From Janthinobacterium sp051380735 (GTDB taxonomy: Bacteria; Pseudomonadota; Gammaproteobacteria; Burkholderiales; Burkholderiaceae_D): 64,000 bases of DNA. The stretch covers positions 182,088 to 246,087 of the forward strand of contig NZ_JBNYXQ010000008.1 of NCBI RefSeq assembly GCF_051380735.1, written 5' to 3'. Numbering within the stretch: position 1 is the stretch's first letter; the number at the start of each line of letters is the position of its first letter. Shown here piece after piece: positions 42,533 to 51,520 of this stretch. The notes under the pieces are model-generated. The model saw only the letters and a program-made list of their open reading frames with translations, was not told where the DNA came from and did no database searches. The translations under genes were made by a program, and so were the position numbers.

Positions 42533-44478
42533 GCTGCCAGGCCCAGGGCCGGCCGGGTTTTGCTGGTCCAGATCTGCAGGTCGGCGCTGGTGGAACCGGT
42601 GCGGCCATCCTCGAACTTGACCTGGGTCTCGATGAACTGCGAGGTCTTGCCCTCGTACAGGGCAGCGATCAGCACCGCGTATTTTTCGGCGATGAATTTG
42701 CGGCGTACCTTGCGCGTGCGGGTCAGTTCGTCATCATCGGGGTCCAGTTCCTTGTGCAGCACCAGGAAGCGGTGGATTTGCGTGCGGTCCATCAGCGGAT
42801 CGGCCGCCAGTTCTGCATTGACCTGCTCGATGCAATCGCGCACCAGACCATAGGTTTCCTCGCGCGCGGCCAGGTCGGTATAGCCGGCGTAGGCAATGCC
42901 GCGCCGCTCGGCCCAGTTGCCGACCGCCTCGATATCGATATTGATAAAGGCGCAGACCTGGTCGCGGCCATGGCCGAAGGCGACCACTTCCTTGATGAAG
43001 GGGAAGAACTTGAGCTTGTTTTCGATATAGTTGGGCGCGAAGATGGCGCCGCAGGTCAGCTTGCCGACATCGGCCGCGCGGTCGATGATCTTCAAATGGC
43101 CTTCGCTGTCGAACACGCCCGCGTCACCGGTATGAAAGTAGCCGTCGGCGTCGATCACTTCGGTGGTGGCTTCGGGGCGGTGGTAGTAGCCGCTCATGGT
43201 GGCCGGCGACCTGACCAGCACTTCGCCGTTGGCCGCCAGTTTGACTTCCACGCCGGGCGCCGGCAGGCCGACGCTGTCGAACTTGATATTGCCGTCCGGC
43301 TGCAAACACACGTAGGCACAGGTTTCGGTCGAGCCGTACAGCTGCTTGAGGTTGACGCCGATCGAGCGGTAGAAGCGGAACAGGTCGGGTCCGATGGCCG
43401 CGCCGGCGGTGTAGGCCACGCGCACGCGCGACAGTCCCAGCACGTTTTTCAGCGGGCCGTAGACCAGCACATTGCCCAGCTGGTAGCTGAGGCGGTCCAT
43501 CAGGGAGACTGGCTTGCCGTCCAAAATCTGCGCGCCGCAGCGCCTGGCTACGTCCATGAAATGGCTGAAGATACGGCGTTTGATGCTGCTGGCGTCTTCC
43601 ATCCGTATCATCACGCTGGTGAGCATGTTTTCAAACACGCGCGGCGGCGCAAAGTAGCAGGTCGGGCCGATTTCGCGCATGTCGATCATCACCGTATCGC
43701 CGGACTCCGGGCAGTTGACGGTAAAGCCCGCCACCATCGCCTGCGCCAGCGAAAACAGGCAGTCGCCTACCCATGCCATCGGCAGGTAAGACAAAATGTC
43801 TTCCTCGTCGGTCAGCTTGTCGAAGGCCACGCCACCTTCGCCGGCGCACAGCAAGGCGGTGTGGCTCTGGCAGACGCCCTTGGGTTTGCCGGTGGTGCCC
43901 GAGGTGTACAGGATGACGGCCGAGTCCAGCCCGCGGCCCGCTTCCACGGCTGCCTCGAAAAAGCCCGGATGGTCACGGTCGTACTCGCGGCCCAGCGCCT
44001 GCAGGCCGGCGAACGACATCAGTTCGGGCTGGTGGTAGTGGCGCATGCCGCGCTCATCGTCATACGCGATATGGGCCACGTTCGCATACAGTGATTTGAG
44101 TTCGAGCAGCTTGTCGACCTGTTCCTGGTCTTCGACGATGGCATACTGGATATGCGCGTCCTGCAGCACGTAGGCCATGTCGGCCGCCGGCGCATCCTGG
44201 TACAGCGGCACCGGCACGCCGCCCAGGCTTTGCGCGGCCAGCATGGCCCAGTACAGGCGCGGGCGGTTGTCGCCGATAATGGCAAGATTCATGCCGCGCT
44301 GGAAGCCGATCGCGGCCAGGCCGCAGGCCAGCGCACGAACCTCGGCATTGACGTCCTGCCAGGTCCAGGTTTGCCAGATGCCCAGGTATTTTTCGCGGAA
44401 AGCCGGTTTGTCGGGACGAACGGCGCCATGCTGCACCAGGCGCCGGGGAAAAGTCGGCATTGCTGTGTTGTTTTGCAC
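42529..44478 (-). CDS. Long-chain-type acyl-CoA synthetase (AMP-forming)
   Basis: Adenylate-forming ligase of 649 residues, FadD15/bubblegum-like. It has the P-loop ILYTSGTTGKPKGVCQSH, the adenine motif QLYGSTETCAYV, YFHTGDAGVFDSEGHLKIIDRAADVGKLTCGAIFAPNYIENKLK, and a C-terminal lysine region TRTRKVRRKFIAEKY. It is the first gene of the leftward operon and is coupled to livG (ATGA), so it probably activates the acid imported by the transporter. Substrate may be fatty or aromatic. Confidence 0.87.
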   Translation of the reverse strand: MQNNTAMPTFPRRLVQHGAVRPDKPAFREKYLGIWQTWTWQDVNAEVRALACGLAAIGFQRGMNLAIIGDNRPRLYWAMLAAQSLGGVPVPLYQDAPAADMAYVLQDAHIQYAIVEDQEQVDKLLELKSLYANVAHIAYDDERGMRHYHQPELMSFAGLQALGREYDRDHPGFFEAAVEAGRGLDSAVILYTSGTTGKPKGVCQSHTALLCAGEGGVAFDKLTDEEDILSYLPMAWVGDCLFSLAQAMVAGFTVNCPESGDTVMIDMREIGPTCYFAPPRVFENMLTSVMIRMEDASSIKRRIFSHFMDVARRCGAQILDGKPVSLMDRLSYQLGNVLVYGPLKNVLGLSRVRVAYTAGAAIGPDLFRFYRSIGVNLKQLYGSTETCAYVCLQPDGNIKFDSVGLPAPGVEVKLAANGEVLVRSPATMSGYYHRPEATTEVIDADGYFHTGDAGVFDSEGHLKIIDRAADVGKLTCGAIFAPNYIENKLKFFPFIKEVVAFGHGRDQVCAFINIDIEAVGNWAERRGIAYAGYTDLAAREETYGLVRDCIEQVNAELAADPLMDRTQIHRFLVLHKELDPDDDELTRTRKVRRKFIAEKYAVLIAALYEGKTSQFIETQVKFEDGRTGSTSADLQIWTSKTRPALGLAA

Positions 44479-44617
44479 CAGTGTCTCCTGTTGCGTGTCT
44501 CAGGCGCCACCTCGTTGTGTGGCACTCTGTGTTTTTATGTGTACGGCGTTTGTGCAATGATAGTAGCTTGCGCAGGTATGACGAGTTGTCTTTTCGGGGA
44601 CATTTACCCACTTTTCG

Positions 44618-45331
44618 ATGGTGCATCGCACAATGATCACAGCTGAAATCAGTCTCACCGATGCCGTGCGCGCAGCCAACTGGGCGCGGCTGCTTGACGC
44701 CGGTCAACTGGCCCGCGTCGAGGCCGACACCTTCGAGAGCTTTACGCCAAAAGGCGGTTTCATCTGCCGCAAGGGCGAGCCGGTCGAGCACTGGATAGGC
44801 GTCATCAGCGGCATGGTCAAGATGAATAATTTTTCCGCCTCGGGCAAGGCCATGACCTTTACCGGCATGCCGCCCGGCAGCTGGTTTGGCGAAGGCTCGC
44901 TGTTGAAACGCGAGATCCGCAAATACGACACCATCGCTGTGCGCGACACGCGCGTGGCGCGCCTGCCGGCCGCCACTTTTCACTGGCTGCTCGACACCAG
45001 CCTGCCATTCACGCGCTTTTTGCTGATGCAGCTGAACGAGCGCCTGGGCCAGTTTATCGGCATGGTGGAAAATGACCGCCTGCAAGATATCAACACGCGC
45101 GTGGCGCGCTGCCTGGCGTCGATGTTCAATTCGCATCTGTACCCGGGCGTGGACACGCTGGTGCAGCTGTCGCAGGAAGAGATCGGCCTGCTGTCGGGCT
45201 CCTCGCGCCAGCGCGCCAACCAGGCTTTGCAGGTGCTGGAAAAACAGGGCTTGCTGCGCCTCGATTACGGCGGCATCCGTGTGCTTGATCTGGACGGCCT
45301 GCGCCGCTACGAGGCCAACGATGAACACTGA
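44618..45331 (+). CDS. Crp/Fnr-family transcriptional regulator
   Basis: Regulator of 237 residues with an N-terminal cyclic-nucleotide-binding-type domain (FICRKGEPVEHWIGVISGMVKMNNFSASGKAMTFTGMPPGSWFGEGSLL) and a C-terminal winged helix (LSQEEIGLLSGSSRQRANQALQVLEKQGLLRLDYGGIRVLDLDGLRRY). No Fnr-type cysteine cluster is present, so it is not an oxygen-sensing Fnr. Start could also be ATG 44633. It is divergent from the ligase-transporter operon by 139 bp and is the likely regulator of it. The 3' end overlaps the DUF4132 start by 11 bases. Confidence 0.85.
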   Translation: MVHRTMITAEISLTDAVRAANWARLLDAGQLARVEADTFESFTPKGGFICRKGEPVEHWIGVISGMVKMNNFSASGKAMTFTGMPPGSWFGEGSLLKREIRKYDTIAVRDTRVARLPAATFHWLLDTSLPFTRFLLMQLNERLGQFIGMVENDRLQDINTRVARCLASMFNSHLYPGVDTLVQLSQEEIGLLSGSSRQRANQALQVLEKQGLLRLDYGGIRVLDLDGLRRYEANDEH

Positions 45332-47396
45332 TATCTCCGCCCGCGCCAGCGCCCTGCGCGCGCGCCTTGATGGTGCACCCGTCGACCATGCGCGCTTCAC
45401 CGGCCCGCCTGTCGATCTGGACGGCTGGACACCCGAGGAACTCGGTGTCATCTGGGGCGCGCTGCACCGCGCCGACGGCTTCGGCCATGATGATCCGGAG
45501 CGGCGCGCCCTGGCGTCGCGGCTGCTGGCCCAGGCTGCCAGGGCTGGCCTGGCGCCGGTGCTGGCCGGCGCCGTGTTTCTCGACGCGCTCGATGCCGCCG
45601 GTGATCACCATTGGCAGTGGGAGTACGCGATAGCCTGCCTGGCCTGTTTGCAAGGCGAAGTGCCGGCAGGCACGGCGGCACAGGCACGGCGCATACTGGG
45701 CGAGCCCTCGCACTGGGCCGGTTACCCTTACCAGGCCTGGCTGCTGGCGCACCTGGCTGGCGACGATGCGCCAGCGTTGTTCATGCAGGAGATGGCGGCG
45801 GCGCACGCGCGCGAGCCGATGCCGCTGACCATGCAGGAAATGGCGTTGCTGGCGCAACTGAAGCACGATTCGCTGCTGGCGCTGGCCGGCTCGCGCCATA
45901 GCAGCTTCTGGAACCGCGACAGCATCGGCGAACCTGACCCGGCCGAGGTACTGGCCGGCGACGCGGCCTATATCGATTTTGCGCGCACGATACTGGAACA
46001 GGCGACGCGCCATATCGCGGCCATCCATGACGGCAGCGTGCCGTATGCGGCCGACGCCGCGTTTTCGCGGCATGACACGCCGGTGCTGGCGCGCGCCGCC
46101 CGGCTGGCCGCCTACCGCGACGAAGCCTGGTTCGCGCCCGTGGTCACCACCTTGCTGCCGTTGGCATGCGTGGCGCCCGGCACGGCAAAAAGCGCACCGT
46201 CGCAGTCGCTGGCAATGGCGCTGGGCCATGCGGTGGAAACCATCCCCACGCCGGAAAGCCTGCTGGCCTTGCGCACCGCGCTGGAGCAGGTGCGCCATGC
46301 GGGCATCCGCAAAAAACTGGAACGCAACCTGAAGCCGGCCGAACGGGCGCTGGCCGAACGGCCCGATATCGCCTGGCGGGCCGGCATGCCCGGCCCTATG
46401 GGCAAACGGCGCCAGGCCGTGTTGGCGCGCCGCCTGGAAGCGGGCTACGCCGGCGAAGTTGGGCTGGCCCTGGCGCAGTGGCGCACCCTGCGCGAGGACG
46501 CCGATATCGACACCGTGGCGCGCAGCCTGATCTGGCGCGGCGGCGACGGCGTGGCGTTCATGCTGGCCGGGGAGGGCGCCATCGATGCGGATGGCCAGGC
46601 GCTGGCATTGCCCGAACAAGGCGATATCAGCCTGTGGCATCCGCTGCACGCAAGCATGCAGGAACGCGCTGCCTGGCAGGCGCTGGTCACGCAGCGGCGC
46701 CTGCGCCAAAGCGTGCGCCAGGCTTATCGCGAGGTGTATCTGCCGCCGGACGATGGCGGCGCACCGTTTGCCGGAATGCTGCTGTCGATTCGCACCTTGC
46801 TGGGACTGGCGCGCAGGGAAGGCTGGCGGCTTGACGACGATGAAGGGTTGTCGCGCCAGTTCGGCGCCTGGCGCGTGACCTTGCTGCTCGAAGGGCGCAT
46901 TTATCCCGGTGCGCAAGGCGCTTGTACTTCGGGCGCGCTGGTGTTGCAGGAGCGCGTGGCCAGCCGCTGGCGGGTAGTGGCGCCCGGCCAGATGGCGCCG
47001 GTGGCGTATTCCGAAGCGTGCCGGGCGGTCGATTTGCTGGTCAGCGCCAGCGCGTTTGCGCTGGTCGAAGAAGAGCGTAGCGCGCAGCGCGAACAGCGGC
47101 TGTTTTACCTGTCCGGCCTGGAAACGGGGCCGATGGTGGGCATGCGGCGCGATATCTTGCGGCAGGTATTTGCGCAGCAGATCGAGGCCGGCCGCATGGC
47201 CGTCGAAGCGCGTCACCTGATGGTGGGCCGGCACGCGATCCACCTGGCCACCGGCAGGGTCACGCTGGACGGCGCCGAAGTGGTGGTGGAAGTGCCCGCC
47301 AAAGGCGGCAAACTGGGCGCCGTGCCCTGGTTGCCGCACGACGAGGCGCTGCTGGAAAAAATCGCCGGTCTGGCCGGCCAGCTGCTCAAGGGGTGA
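45321..47396 (+). CDS. DUF4132 domain-containing protein
   Basis: A 691-residue cytosolic protein. The C-terminal half has the DUF4132 pattern: ISLWHPLHASMQERAAWQALV, then RQAYREVYLPPDD, and later PVAYSEACRAVDLLVSASAFAL. Upstream is a helical-repeat-like region of about 450 residues rich in Ala and Leu. The family includes E. coli MolR/YehI-like proteins; function is not established. ATG 45321 is chosen because the product reads MNTDISARASALRARLDG; the frame further upstream is the shadow of the crp gene. Sandwiched in an overlapping array with the Crp/Fnr and glycosyltransferase genes. Confidence 0.8.
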   Translation: MNTDISARASALRARLDGAPVDHARFTGPPVDLDGWTPEELGVIWGALHRADGFGHDDPERRALASRLLAQAARAGLAPVLAGAVFLDALDAAGDHHWQWEYAIACLACLQGEVPAGTAAQARRILGEPSHWAGYPYQAWLLAHLAGDDAPALFMQEMAAAHAREPMPLTMQEMALLAQLKHDSLLALAGSRHSSFWNRDSIGEPDPAEVLAGDAAYIDFARTILEQATRHIAAIHDGSVPYAADAAFSRHDTPVLARAARLAAYRDEAWFAPVVTTLLPLACVAPGTAKSAPSQSLAMALGHAVETIPTPESLLALRTALEQVRHAGIRKKLERNLKPAERALAERPDIAWRAGMPGPMGKRRQAVLARRLEAGYAGEVGLALAQWRTLREDADIDTVARSLIWRGGDGVAFMLAGEGAIDADGQALALPEQGDISLWHPLHASMQERAAWQALVTQRRLRQSVRQAYREVYLPPDDGGAPFAGMLLSIRTLLGLARREGWRLDDDEGLSRQFGAWRVTLLLEGRIYPGAQGACTSGALVLQERVASRWRVVAPGQMAPVAYSEACRAVDLLVSASAFALVEEERSAQREQRLFYLSGLETGPMVGMRRDILRQVFAQQIEAGRMAVEARHLMVGRHAIHLATGRVTLDGAEVVVEVPAKGGKLGAVPWLPHDEALLEKIAGLAGQLLKG

Positions 47397-47397
47397 G

Positions 47398-48642
47398 ATG
47401 CGCCGCATCCTGATCCTCGCTGTCGGCAGCGCCGGCGATGTCTACCCGTTTATCGTGATCGGCCAGGCGCTGCGCGCACGCGGCATGGAAGTGACACTGA
47501 TGGCGACGGCGAATTTTCGCGAACGTGTCGAGCGCGCCGGCCTGCATTTTGTGTCGGGCCTGAGCCAGGAAGAACTGGACGCCAGCGTGATGGACCCAGA
47601 CCTGTGGCATCCGGTCAGGGGCTTTGCCACCATCTGGAAGCATATGGCGCGCCATTTGCCCACCGCCTATGCGCAGCAGCTGACGCTGGTGAAGCAAAAG
47701 CCGACGCTGATCGTCGCCAGCACCCTGGGGCTGACGGGGCGGCTGCTGCAGGAAGCGCACGGCGTGCCGTTGGTGACCGTGCATCTGGCGCCATCGTGCT
47801 TCCTGACGGCGCATGACACCTCGGTGCGGCGTGGCCTGGTCTGGCCCCGCTCGCTGCCGCGCCCGGTGGTACGGCTGGTGCTGGGAATGGTGGAACGGCT
47901 GATGCTGGACCCGGTGGTGCGCCCGGCCATCAACCGCCTGCGCGCGACGCTGGGCCTGGCGCCCGTGCGGCACGTGATGAGCCGCTGGCTGCATTCGCCG
48001 CAGCAGGTAATTTGCGCCTTTCCCGCCTGGTTTGCCGCGCCGCAGCCGGACTGGCCGCCCAATACGGTCTGTACCGGCTTTCCGCGCATGCCGGCGGCCG
48101 ATGGCCAGCTTGATCCTGCTTTGCAGCGCTTTATCGATGCCGGTGCAGCACCGCTGGTTGTCACGCCCGGTTCCGCGATGGCACATGGGGGCGGTTTTAT
48201 CGGCCGCGCGCTGGACGCTGCAAGCAGCCTGGACTTGCGCGTGGTGGTGGTCACGCCCTACCGCGAGCAATTGCCCGCCGTGTTGCCGCCATCGGTACAT
48301 CATGCAGCCTATGCACCGTTCGATCTGTTGAGCCGGCAGGCCGCCGCCTTTGTCCATCACGGCGGCATCGGTACCAGCGCCACCGTGCTGGCTGCCGGCA
48401 AACCGCAACTGATCGTGCCGTTTGCCTTCGACCAGCCCGACAATGCTGCGCGCCTGAGGCGCCTGGGCGTGGCCGCCACGGTACTGCCAAATGCACCGCT
48501 GCGGGCATGGGTGCAGGCTTTATCGTATCTGTTGAATGACACGCAAGTGGCGCTCGCCTGCCGCACGCTGGCCTATGCCATGGCGCTGGAAACGCCAGCG
48601 GCCGAACAGATCGCGCAGATCATTGCGCGGCAGGCAGAGTGA
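47398..48642 (+). CDS. GT1-family glycosyltransferase
   Basis: GT-B fold glycosyltransferase of 414 residues of the UDP-glycosyltransferase/MGT group. The N-terminus RRILILAVGSAGDVYPFIVIGQALRARGMEVTLMATANFRERVERAGL is the acceptor-domain glycine loop. The C-terminus has the donor-binding AFVHHGGIGTSATVLAAGKPQLIVPFAFDQPDNAARLRRLGV. Relatives glycosylate sterols, lipids or macrolides (also rhamnosyltransferase chain A-like). The ATG lies one base after the DUF4132 stop, so it is co-translated. Acceptor unknown. Confidence 0.85.
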   Translation: MRRILILAVGSAGDVYPFIVIGQALRARGMEVTLMATANFRERVERAGLHFVSGLSQEELDASVMDPDLWHPVRGFATIWKHMARHLPTAYAQQLTLVKQKPTLIVASTLGLTGRLLQEAHGVPLVTVHLAPSCFLTAHDTSVRRGLVWPRSLPRPVVRLVLGMVERLMLDPVVRPAINRLRATLGLAPVRHVMSRWLHSPQQVICAFPAWFAAPQPDWPPNTVCTGFPRMPAADGQLDPALQRFIDAGAAPLVVTPGSAMAHGGGFIGRALDAASSLDLRVVVVTPYREQLPAVLPPSVHHAAYAPFDLLSRQAAAFVHHGGIGTSATVLAAGKPQLIVPFAFDQPDNAARLRRLGVAATVLPNAPLRAWVQALSYLLNDTQVALACRTLAYAMALETPAAEQIAQIIARQAE

Positions 48643-48705
48643 GTACAGTATCGCCGGCAATCGGAGTATCATGGTCGCTTCCCAGCACCGCACCTTCTCG
48701 CCGCC

Positions 48706-50517
48706 ATGCAGACATCCGTTCACAGTAATCCCGCCTCCCGTTTGACCTCGCTGCGCGCTGCCATGCGTGCCCAGCAAATCGACGCCTATATTGTCCCTTC
48801 CGCCGATCCGCATTTGTCCGAATACCTGCCCGCGCACTGGCAGGGCCGCGAATGGCTGTCCGGCTTTACGGGCTCGGTCGGTACTCTGGTCGTCACGCAG
48901 GACTTTGCCGGTGTGTGGACCGATGGCCGCTACTGGGAACAGGCAGAAACGGAACTGGCCGGCAGCGGCATCGCATTGAAGAAAATTCCGTCCGGTGCGA
49001 GCGTGCTGTTTATCGACTGGCTGGGCGCCACCATGCAGGCCGGCCAGACGGTAGCGGTCGATGGCGCCGTGCTGGGCCTGGCCAATGCGCGCCTGTTGCA
49101 GCAGGCGCTGGCGCAAGGCGTTACGCTGCGCACCGATACCGATTTGCTCCATGCCGTGTGGGCCGACCGCCCGGCGCTGCCTGATGCCGCCATTTTCGAG
49201 CATGGCGCGCCGTATCCGGCCCTGCCACGTGCTGAAAAACTGGCGGCAACAAGGGCCAGCATGGCCACCCACGGCGCCAGCCACCATGTGATTTCCACGC
49301 TCGACGATATTGCGTATCTGTTCAACCTGCGCGGCGCCGACGTCAGCTACAACCCGGTGTTCCTGGCCCATGCGCTGGTGGGGCCGCAGCGCGCGACCTT
49401 GTTTGTTGCCGACGGCAAGCTGCCCGCCGCGCTGCGCGCGGTGCTCGAAGAGCAGGGCGTCGATGTGGCGCCGTATGCACAGGCCGCAAACGCGCTGGCT
49501 GCCTTGCCGGCCGGTGCCAGCCTGCTGCTCGACCCGCGCCGCGTTACCTACGGCACGCGCCAGGCCGTCGCCGACGGCGTGCGCGTGATCGAGGCGATCA
49601 ACCCCACTACCCTGGCCAAGTCGCGCAAGACCGACAGCGAAGCGGCCCATGTGCGCGCCGCGATGGAGCAGGATGGCGCAGCACTGTGCGAATTTTTCAG
49701 CTGGCTCGACAAAACCCTGGTTGACCCGCAGCGCGCGCCCTTGACGGAAATCGGCATCGATGAACACCTGACGGCATGCCGCGCGCGCCGCGCCGGTTTT
49801 GTCAGCCCCAGTTTCGGCACCATCGCCGGCTTCAATGCCCACGGCGCCATCATGCATTACCACGCACATGCAGAGACTGCGGCCACGATTGAAGGCGACG
49901 GCCTGCTGCTGATCGACTCGGGCGGCCAGTACCTGGGCGGCACCACCGACATCACGCGCGTGGTACCGGTAGGCGCCATTACCACCGAACACAGGCGCGA
50001 TTTCACGCTGGTCTTGCGCAGCATGATCGCGCTGTCGCGCGCGCAGTTCCCGCGCGGTGTGAAGTCGCCGATGCTCGACGCCATCGCCCGTGCGCCGCTG
50101 TGGGCCGAAGGCATCGATTTCGGCCATGGCACCGGCCACGGCGTGGGCTTTTTCCTGAACGTGCATGAAGGGCCGCAGTCGATTTCGCAGTCCACCATGC
50201 CGGAGCCGCAAACGGCGATGGAGCCGGGCATGATCACCTCGGTCGAACCTGGCATCTATCGCCCCGGCCAGTGGGGCATCCGGATCGAGAACCTGGTGCT
50301 GAACGTGTCCGCGCCATCGTCGCAGTTTGGTGAATTCCTGAAATTTGAAACCCTGACCCTGTGTCCGATCGACACGCGCTGCATCGAGCGCAGCCTGCTG
50401 CGCGACGACGAAGCGGCCTGGCTGAACGACTATCACGCCACCGTGCGCGCGCGCCTGGCGCCGCACCTGGCTGGCGACGCTTTGGCGTGGCTGGAACAAC
50501 GCACGGGAGCCATCTGA
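48706..50517 (+). CDS. pepP: Xaa-Pro aminopeptidase (M24B family)
   Basis: Manganese metallopeptidase of 603 residues removing an N-terminal residue before proline. It has the three-domain long form seen in eukaryotic-like aminopeptidase P: two creatinase-N-like domains (1-310) and the pita-bread catalytic domain. The metal ligands lie in LLIDSGGQYLGGTTDITRV (two aspartates), FGHGTGHGVGFFLNVHEG (histidine), ITSVEPGIY (glutamate) and GIRIENLVLN (glutamate). The stop overlaps the start of an 82-residue unknown gene. Confidence 0.92.
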   Translation: MQTSVHSNPASRLTSLRAAMRAQQIDAYIVPSADPHLSEYLPAHWQGREWLSGFTGSVGTLVVTQDFAGVWTDGRYWEQAETELAGSGIALKKIPSGASVLFIDWLGATMQAGQTVAVDGAVLGLANARLLQQALAQGVTLRTDTDLLHAVWADRPALPDAAIFEHGAPYPALPRAEKLAATRASMATHGASHHVISTLDDIAYLFNLRGADVSYNPVFLAHALVGPQRATLFVADGKLPAALRAVLEEQGVDVAPYAQAANALAALPAGASLLLDPRRVTYGTRQAVADGVRVIEAINPTTLAKSRKTDSEAAHVRAAMEQDGAALCEFFSWLDKTLVDPQRAPLTEIGIDEHLTACRARRAGFVSPSFGTIAGFNAHGAIMHYHAHAETAATIEGDGLLLIDSGGQYLGGTTDITRVVPVGAITTEHRRDFTLVLRSMIALSRAQFPRGVKSPMLDAIARAPLWAEGIDFGHGTGHGVGFFLNVHEGPQSISQSTMPEPQTAMEPGMITSVEPGIYRPGQWGIRIENLVLNVSAPSSQFGEFLKFETLTLCPIDTRCIERSLLRDDEAAWLNDYHATVRARLAPHLAGDALAWLEQRTGAI

Positions 50518-50765
50518 TGCGATCGACACGCGCCACCTCCGCCATCGAGCGGCTCAAGGAACGCACCGGCAACCGCCTGTACACGATGGCGCGCACCGGT
50601 GACGAACTGTTTTTCCTGACCGAAGGCCCGGGCTTGCCGCCCTTGTGCGAGCCGCTGGAACTGGACGCCTTTGTGGCCTTTGTCAACGCGCTGGGTCCGC
50701 AAAAGGCGCGCCGCGTCAGCAAGCTCGATGTGGCGTTTGAAAAGCAGCTGACTAAAAAACCCTAG
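50517..50765 (+). CDS. Small conserved-looking protein coupled to pepP
   Basis: An 82-residue protein, MRSTRATSAIERLKERTGN at the start and a basic C-terminus ending QLTKKP. No recognised domain. Codon use matches the neighbours. The ATG overlaps the pepP stop (TGATG), GGGAG lies upstream, and the next gene starts directly after its stop codon, so it is an integral part of the operon. Confidence 0.7.
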   Translation: MRSTRATSAIERLKERTGNRLYTMARTGDELFFLTEGPGLPPLCEPLELDAFVAFVNALGPQKARRVSKLDVAFEKQLTKKP

Positions 50766-51506
50766 ATGCCGACCATCGACTTCCTGCGCGCCTACTGGTC
50801 GCCGGCCGAGCTGGCGACCAATGGCGTGATCCTGATGAACCTGCTCGGCGCTTTGCTGCTGGGCCTGCTGGTCGGCTATGAGCGCTCGTATCACGGGCGC
50901 GCGGCCGGCATGCGCACCTACAGCCTGGTGTGCATGGCCTCGGCCGCGCTGACGGTGCTCGGTGGCTACCCGGAGTTCTGGTACGGCGGCCATGGCAACA
51001 TCGTCGGCAGCGACCCGACGCGCGTGATCCAGGGCATCGTCACCGGCGTCGGTTTCCTGGGCGCCGGCGTAATCATGCGCGAAGGCTTCAATATCAGCGG
51101 CCTGACGACGGCGGCCTCGATCTGGGCCTCGTCGGTAATCGGCATCATGGTAGGCATCGGCTTTTACCTGTCGGCCATGGGCCTGGCCTTCCTGTGCGCG
51201 ATGGCGATGATTTTTCTGTCAAAATTGGAGAACTGGCTGCCCTCGCGCCATGCCATCGCCATCACCATGCGCTTCAAGCGCGACTTCGTGCCACGCGAAG
51301 ATGCCTTGCGGCGCATGGCTGCCAGCCGTGGCTACGACATCGCAGGCGGTACGCTGGCCATCGGCTGCACCGACGGCATGCAGGAATGGCGCTTCGTCGC
51401 CATCGCCCACGGCAAGAACACGGGCGCCAGCCTGTCTGCCATGTCGGCCGAGCTGGCCGCTTTCGACGGCATCGCCGGCTTCCAGCTGTCGCATGCCCGC
51501 AACTAA
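50766..51506 (+). CDS. MgtC/SapB-family membrane protein
   Basis: A 246-residue inner-membrane protein. The N-terminal part has the MgtC pattern: LGALLLGLLVGYERSYHGRAAGMRTYSLVCMASAALT, then GIVTGVGFLGAGVIMREGFNISGLTTAASIWASSVIGIMVGIGFY, with four to five helices. The C-terminal 80 residues form a soluble ACT-like tail. MgtC proteins affect magnesium homeostasis and F-ATPase in pathogens; role here unknown. No magnesium leader is evident. Confidence 0.87.
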   Translation: MPTIDFLRAYWSPAELATNGVILMNLLGALLLGLLVGYERSYHGRAAGMRTYSLVCMASAALTVLGGYPEFWYGGHGNIVGSDPTRVIQGIVTGVGFLGAGVIMREGFNISGLTTAASIWASSVIGIMVGIGFYLSAMGLAFLCAMAMIFLSKLENWLPSRHAIAITMRFKRDFVPREDALRRMAASRGYDIAGGTLAIGCTDGMQEWRFVAIAHGKNTGASLSAMSAELAAFDGIAGFQLSHARN

Positions 51507-51520
51507 GACAAGGCAAATAC

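Noticed and set aside
44594..44617. Ribosome site GGGGA for the Crp/Fnr gene
   Set aside because: It lies 17 bases before ATG 44618, too far to decide between the two possible starts.
45126..47408. 760-codon open frame on the minus strand
   Set aside because: Antisense shadow of the DUF4132 gene.
48520..50529. 669-codon open frame on the minus strand
   Set aside because: Antisense shadow of pepP; no start signal or domains.
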